Positions 59,941 to 64,000 of a DNA stretch of 64,000 nucleotides are shown one piece after another. The stretch is from positions 7,071,501 through 7,135,500 of the forward strand of contig NZ_CP108080.1 of NCBI RefSeq assembly GCF_036181745.1, in the 5' to 3' direction. This DNA is from Streptomyces sp. NBC_00259. GTDB taxonomy: Bacteria; Actinomycetota; Actinomycetes; Streptomycetales; Streptomycetaceae. The notes beneath the pieces were generated by a model that was not told where the DNA came from, ran no database searches, and worked only from the letters and a program-made list of their open reading frames with translations. The translations under genes and the position numbers were made by a program. Position 1 is the stretch's first letter; each line of letters starts with the position of its first letter.

Positions 59941-60023
59941 GTCGCGGGTTGCGGGCGAATGCGGCAAGACATGGAGGGATCACTCTGGGTACACACCTCA
60001 AAACAGGCGGGAGATGGCGGGGA

Positions 60024-61313
60024 ATGTTCGTGCGCTCACCGATGTATCGCCGGTACGCCGGGCCGGCAGTGTTGTCGGCCGGTCTGTCGGCCGCGCTGCT
60101 GGTCACGGGTTGCAGCAGCCTGACGGATCAGGGCCAGTCCGGTTCGGTCCCCACGCAGGAGATCCGTCTGCAGCCCGCCGCGGAACCGGGCCCCGATCCC
60201 TTCACCCCATCGACGGCCACCGCCACCGCGGTGTCCCGGCAGCTTCCCGCGCCGCGGGCCTCGGCGTCCGGCGAGGGCTCCGGCACCGTCCGGTCCATCC
60301 GCACCGTTCTGGGCTCCACGCCCGGACTGTACGGCGGCACCCGTTCGGTCGCGAGCTGTGACGTCGAGCAGCAGATCCGGTTCCTCGTCGGCGACCCGGG
60401 CAAGGGGCAGGCGTTCACCGAGGGGGTCGGCGTCAGCCAGGAGGACATGCCGGCGTTCCTGCGCGGGCTCACTCCCGTCGTGCTCCGCGCCGACGCCAGG
60501 GTGACCAGCCACGGCTACCGCGACGGCGTCGCCCAGCGCCGCCAGGCCGTCCTGCAGGCCGGTACCGCCGTCCTGGTCGACGAGCACGGCTCGCCCCGGG
60601 TGCGCTGCGCCTCCGGCAGCCCGCTGGCCTCGCCGGTCGTCACCGCGGGGGCCCAGAACGAGCAGGGCAAGCCCTGGCCGGGCTACGACCGCGACCGCGT
60701 CGTCGTGATCACCCGTGCCGCCCAAGTGATCGACAACCTGGTGATCGTCGACCTCGCCGGCAACAGCTGGATGGAGCGCAGGAGCGGCTCGGACGGCGAA
60801 GCGGACCAGAACCCCCAGGTGCCGCCCTCGTACGACCCCGGACTCCATGTCACCGAGGTCCCGCCCGGCCCCCAGCCGGCCGGGCCGGACAGTCCCAGCG
60901 CGCCGCCGCCGAGCCCCGACGCCGCCAGCCCGCAGCCGACGCCTCCGGGGACGGTCGGTCCCGGTGTACCGACCTCCCCGACCCGCGGCCCCGACGGGCC
61001 CGGCGCGGGCATCGTGCCGGACGCCGACCCGCCCGCCGATCCGGGCGGCGCGGGCCAGGATCCGGGCGGTCAGGGCATCGACCCGGGCGGCGCCGGCCAG
61101 GACGACAGCGGTCTGCTCATCTCGCCCGACTCCGGTGGTGCGCTCCCGCCGGGCGGAGTGGACGGTTCCGGACAGGGGGCCGGCTCCGGTGACGGCGGAG
61201 GCGGCAACCCCGACGGCGGGCCCGACGTCATCCTTCCGGACGCCCCGATGCCCGACGGCGTCGGAAGCTTCCCGGAGCCGCAGGCCGACGGGGACGGGAG
61301 CCTCCAGGGCTGA
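60024..61313 (+). CDS. DUF6777-like lipoprotein with Pro/Gly-rich tail
   Basis: Lipoprotein of 429 residues. The signal has lipobox LVTGC with Cys near residue 30. The N-terminal 260 residues form a folded domain (LGSTPGLYGGTRSVASCDVE, QAFTEGVGVSQEDMPAFLRG, LTPVVLRADARVTSHGYRDG) of the DUF6777 kind. The C-terminal 160 residues are low complexity: PSAPPPSPDAASPQPTPPG then GGAGQDPGGQGIDPGG. ATG 60024 has GGGGA before it. It lies on the other side of the palindromic promoter region from the YndJ gene. Confidence 0.78.
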   Translation: MFVRSPMYRRYAGPAVLSAGLSAALLVTGCSSLTDQGQSGSVPTQEIRLQPAAEPGPDPFTPSTATATAVSRQLPAPRASASGEGSGTVRSIRTVLGSTPGLYGGTRSVASCDVEQQIRFLVGDPGKGQAFTEGVGVSQEDMPAFLRGLTPVVLRADARVTSHGYRDGVAQRRQAVLQAGTAVLVDEHGSPRVRCASGSPLASPVVTAGAQNEQGKPWPGYDRDRVVVITRAAQVIDNLVIVDLAGNSWMERRSGSDGEADQNPQVPPSYDPGLHVTEVPPGPQPAGPDSPSAPPPSPDAASPQPTPPGTVGPGVPTSPTRGPDGPGAGIVPDADPPADPGGAGQDPGGQGIDPGGAGQDDSGLLISPDSGGALPPGGVDGSGQGAGSGDGGGGNPDGGPDVILPDAPMPDGVGSFPEPQADGDGSLQG

Positions 61314-61369
61314 CATCGAGGGATGCCCGCTCGCTCGATAAATCGGACAAATGATGGCAGAGTGTCACC

Positions 61370-63478
61370 ATGGTTGATCGGGCAGCGGGTGCCCTGTCGC
61401 TTCCCGACGACTGGCCCGCCCACCCGGATCTGAGCCTGGCCCTCAACCGCATGGGCAGCTTCGACTGGGATCTCGACAGCGGGCTGATGCATCTGGATCA
61501 GCCCGCTCTCGACGTGTTCGACACGCCGGCCGACGCCTACGACGGACGCCCGGAAACGCTCGCCTCCCGCTTCCCGCGCGGAGAGTCGACCCGGCTGGAC
61601 GGGCTGGTCTCGCAGGCCCTGAAGGACGGCAGCACCAGCTACGGCGCGTACTTCCGCATCCGCTGCAGGGACGGCACGCTGCGCTGGACCCACACCCAGG
61701 GATCGATCCTCCGTGACACTGCGGGCCGCCCCCACCGCATCATCGGCATCGTCCGTGACGCGACCCAGGAGCTCGCCGACTCCACCGCCCGGGTCGAACT
61801 CGACGCGGAACGCCGCCGCCAGACCAGCGTGGTCGAGAGCACGACCGCGGCGCTCGCGCACGCCAGAACCGTCAAGGACGTCATCGACGTACTGAAGGAC
61901 TCGCACGGCATGGAGCATCTCGGCGCCACCAGCCTGGTCATGGGCCTGCTGGAGGCCGGCCGGATCCGTCTGGTCGCCGAGGGCCCCGAAGGCTCGTTCG
62001 TACCGGGCACCCGCTACACCCGGGTCGACGAGCAGTACCCGATGAGCGAGGTCATCCGCACCCTCGCGCCCCGCTTCATCGAGTCCAAGGAGGACTTCGC
62101 CACCTCCTACCCCAGGCTCTGGCCGCACATCAGCGGGCTCGGCATCACCTCGGCCGCCTATATGCCGCTGATCGCCCAGGCCCGCCCCATCGGCGCCCTC
62201 GGTCTGCTGTACCGGGAGAAGACCGGCTTCACCACCGAGGAGCGCAATCTGCTCGTCGCGCTCGGCAGCAGCATCGCGCAGAGCCTTCAGCGGGCCGTCC
62301 TGTTCGAGCAGGAGCACGATCTCGCCGAGGGGCTCCAGCAGGCGATGCTGCCGCGCCGGATCCCGTCCGTGCCCGGAGCGCAGATCGCGGTCCGCTACCG
62401 CTCCGCCCGTCTCGGCCGCGACATCGGAGGCGACTGGTACGACGTGATCCCGCTGCCCGGCGGACGCGTCGGCGCGATCATCGGCGACGTCCAGGGCCAT
62501 GACACCCACGCCGCGGCGGTCATGGGGCAGCTCCGCATCGTCCTGCGCGCGTACGCCGCCGAAGGGCACACCCCGGCGACCGTGATGGCGCGCGCCTCCG
62601 TGTTCCTCCACGAGCTCGACACCGACCGCTTCGCGACCTGTATCTACGCGGAGGCCGATCTGACCACGGGCGTCGTGCAGATGGTCCGCGCCGGGCACAT
62701 CGACCCCCTGCTGCTCGGCGCCGACGGCGACTGCCGCCGCCTTCCCGTGGACGGCGGGCTGCCGCTCGGCCTCTCCGCCGAGTTCGGCCGGCTCGAGTAC
62801 CCCGTCGCCACCCTCGAACTGGACCCGGGGCAGACGCTGTTGCTCTGCACCGACGGGCTCGTCGAGCAGCCGGGCGCCGACCTCGACGACGGAATGCAAC
62901 TGCTCACGGTCATGATCCGCGGTGGCCCCAAGAACCTCCAGCTGCTGGCCGACCGGCTCTGCGAGGAGGTCGACGAGCGGGGCGGCGAGGACGACGTGGC
63001 GATCCTGCTGCTGCGGCGCCACGGCGCGTACGCCCCGCGCAGCGGCGGACGCCTGCAGCAGCACGTCGCCCAGAACGATCCCGAGGCGCTCAGCTCCGGC
63101 AGGCACATGATCCGGGCCGCGGTACGGGCCTGGGGTGCGGCGGAGCGGTCCGACGAGATCGAGCTGGCGGCCGACGAACTGATCACCAACGCGCTGATGC
63201 ACACGGACGGCGGTGCGATCGTGACCGCGCGGGTGCTGCCGGGGCCCGAGCGGCGGCTGCGGGTGGAGGTCGAGGATTCGTCCAGCGCACTGCCCAGGCG
63301 CCGTGAGGCGGGGGAGTCCGGGGTCTCGGGCCGGGGGCTGATGCTGGTGGACCGGCTGGCGGACGTCTGGGGTGTGGAGTCGCGCGGCAGCGGCAAATGT
63401 GTGTGGTGCGAGTTCGCCGTCCCGGGCAGAGCGGCCGCCGGACGGCCACCGGAACTACCGGACGGTAACCCTATGTAA
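61370..63478 (+). CDS. PAS-GAF-SpoIIE phosphatase with C-terminal HATPase domain
   Basis: Signalling protein of 702 residues: PAS (about 20-135; GSFDWDLDSGLMHLDQPALD, GTLRWTHTQGSI), GAF (about 160-320), SpoIIE/PP2C (about 335-555; IGGDWYDVIPLPGGRVGAII, GDVQGHDTHAAAV, LLCTDGLVEQPG, EDDVAILLL) and an RsbW-like HATPase (about 575-690; ELAADELITNALMHTDGG, GRGLMLVDRLADVWGV). Phosphatase and kinase-like domains in one chain suggest it both resets and senses STAS antagonists. No STAS gene is adjacent. The gene is probably monocistronic. Confidence 0.92.
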   Translation: MVDRAAGALSLPDDWPAHPDLSLALNRMGSFDWDLDSGLMHLDQPALDVFDTPADAYDGRPETLASRFPRGESTRLDGLVSQALKDGSTSYGAYFRIRCRDGTLRWTHTQGSILRDTAGRPHRIIGIVRDATQELADSTARVELDAERRRQTSVVESTTAALAHARTVKDVIDVLKDSHGMEHLGATSLVMGLLEAGRIRLVAEGPEGSFVPGTRYTRVDEQYPMSEVIRTLAPRFIESKEDFATSYPRLWPHISGLGITSAAYMPLIAQARPIGALGLLYREKTGFTTEERNLLVALGSSIAQSLQRAVLFEQEHDLAEGLQQAMLPRRIPSVPGAQIAVRYRSARLGRDIGGDWYDVIPLPGGRVGAIIGDVQGHDTHAAAVMGQLRIVLRAYAAEGHTPATVMARASVFLHELDTDRFATCIYAEADLTTGVVQMVRAGHIDPLLLGADGDCRRLPVDGGLPLGLSAEFGRLEYPVATLELDPGQTLLLCTDGLVEQPGADLDDGMQLLTVMIRGGPKNLQLLADRLCEEVDERGGEDDVAILLLRRHGAYAPRSGGRLQQHVAQNDPEALSSGRHMIRAAVRAWGAAERSDEIELAADELITNALMHTDGGAIVTARVLPGPERRLRVEVEDSSSALPRRREAGESGVSGRGLMLVDRLADVWGVESRGSGKCVWCEFAVPGRAAAGRPPELPDGNPM

Positions 63479-63561
63479 CCTGATTGTACTTGACCGTAAC
63501 CGACCGCAGGCGATTGACTGCGTACTCCTGTGTTCCGGCCTCCTAGGACATGAGGACCTCC

Positions 63562-64000
63562 TTGAGCACCGAGCTTCTGGCACCTCTCGATCTTGCTTTC
63601 TGGCACCTCGAGACCGCCGACCACCCGATGCACCTCGGTGCGCTCGCCTACTTCTCCCCACCCACGGCCGGGGACGGCGCCGCCGCGACCGGCAGCGAGG
63701 AGATCCTCGGCCTGCTCGCCACCCGCGCCGCCGCGATTCCCCGGCTGCGGATGTGCGTACGGGACGTCCTGCTGCCCGTGGGCGGCCTGGCCTGGACGGC
63801 CGACAAGGACTTCGACGTCCGCCGGCACCTGCGTCAGGTCCGGCTTCCGGCAGGTGACTTCGCCGAGGCGGCGGCGAGGCTCGCCGGAGAGCTGATGGAG
63901 CGCCCGCTCGAACGAGGGCTGCCGCCGTGGGAGATGTACCTGCTCACCGGCGGGCCGGGCGATCCGTTCGGCGTCCTGGTCAAACTGCACCACGCCCTCG
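63562..64000 (+). CDS. Wax ester synthase/diacylglycerol acyltransferase, 5' part (cut by window end)
   Basis: The first 146 residues match WS/DGAT enzymes: STELLAPLDLAFWHLETADH (the PLDxxFW start), a TRAAAIPRLRMCVRDVLLPV segment, WTADKDFDVRRHLRQVRLPA and PWEMYLLTG, up to the beginning of the catalytic HHALxDG motif (LVKLHHAL) at the last base. These enzymes esterify fatty acyl-CoA to diacylglycerol or alcohols for storage lipid. TTG 63562 has GAGGA five bases upstream; ATG 63550 has a ribosome binding site too close. Confidence 0.9.
   Translation, partial: MSTELLAPLDLAFWHLETADHPMHLGALAYFSPPTAGDGAAATGSEEILGLLATRAAAIPRLRMCVRDVLLPVGGLAWTADKDFDVRRHLRQVRLPAGDFAEAAARLAGELMERPLERGLPPWEMYLLTGGPGDPFGVLVKLHHAL

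Overview
The window is high-GC DNA with GTG, TTG and ATG starts, purine-rich ribosome binding sites, long T-tract-free hairpin terminators and many Streptomyces-type families: a LAL regulator, SigB/SigF-type sigma factor, SpoIIE phosphatases, ECF42 sigma factor with a YCII partner, actinobacterial glgA/glgC, an Rpf-type muralytic enzyme, and rare TTA leucine codons in two genes. It looks like chromosomal Streptomyces or a very close relative. The right edge cuts a WS/DGAT acyltransferase gene. No prophage, insertion sequence or CRISPR array was found.

0-12 kb: an ABC importer operon of the SsuABC/NMT1-THI5 type starts behind a GAAAGCGCTTTC operator. A helix-turn-helix/cupin regulator with a GNAT enzyme and a TPR protein follow. 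A secreted carbohydrate-oxidation pair (Tat-exported TIM-barrel protein and a ThuA/PQQ-dehydrogenase/PKD/CBM6 protein) has the same operator upstream. Next is a two-gene graspetide cassette (precursor and ATP-grasp maturase) without a methyltransferase, then a decayed transketolase gene and the first of two identical tRNA-Pro(GGG) genes.

12-32 kb: an SDR, a sortase-anchored DUF1996 protein, a LAL regulator, a secreted subtilisin with a P domain, a tandem hairpin repeat, DoxX, a divergent ArsR-like/MFS pair, the ECF42/YCII pair, DUF309, the second tRNA-Pro, a phosphopantetheinyl transferase, a CRP-like sensor without a DNA-binding domain, a secreted adenosine deaminase homologue and a divergent LysR/EamA pair.

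32-43 kb: a bacterial RhoGDI-like protein precedes a signalling and stress block: STAS antagonist, HATPase anti-sigma-like kinase, poly-HAMP hybrid histidine kinase, ANTAR-SpoIIE phosphatase, CBS and PRC-barrel proteins, a SigB/SigF-type sigma factor and small stress-type proteins. Together they look like a partner-switching network feeding the sigma factor.

43-64 kb: MFS exporter, lipoprotein, panD, gnd, an Rpf-LysM-M23 cell-wall hydrolase with a TTA codon, an EamA transporter, an FhuF-like iron protein, glgA (TTA codon) and glgC, a zinc-ribbon SDR, an orphan 56-residue peptide gene, a YndJ/DUF1990/lipase-maturation-factor operon whose promoter is bracketed by two identical palindromes, a DUF6777-like lipoprotein, a PAS-GAF-SpoIIE-HATPase phosphatase and the partial acyltransferase. 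All calls come from reading the sequence; no database search was run.
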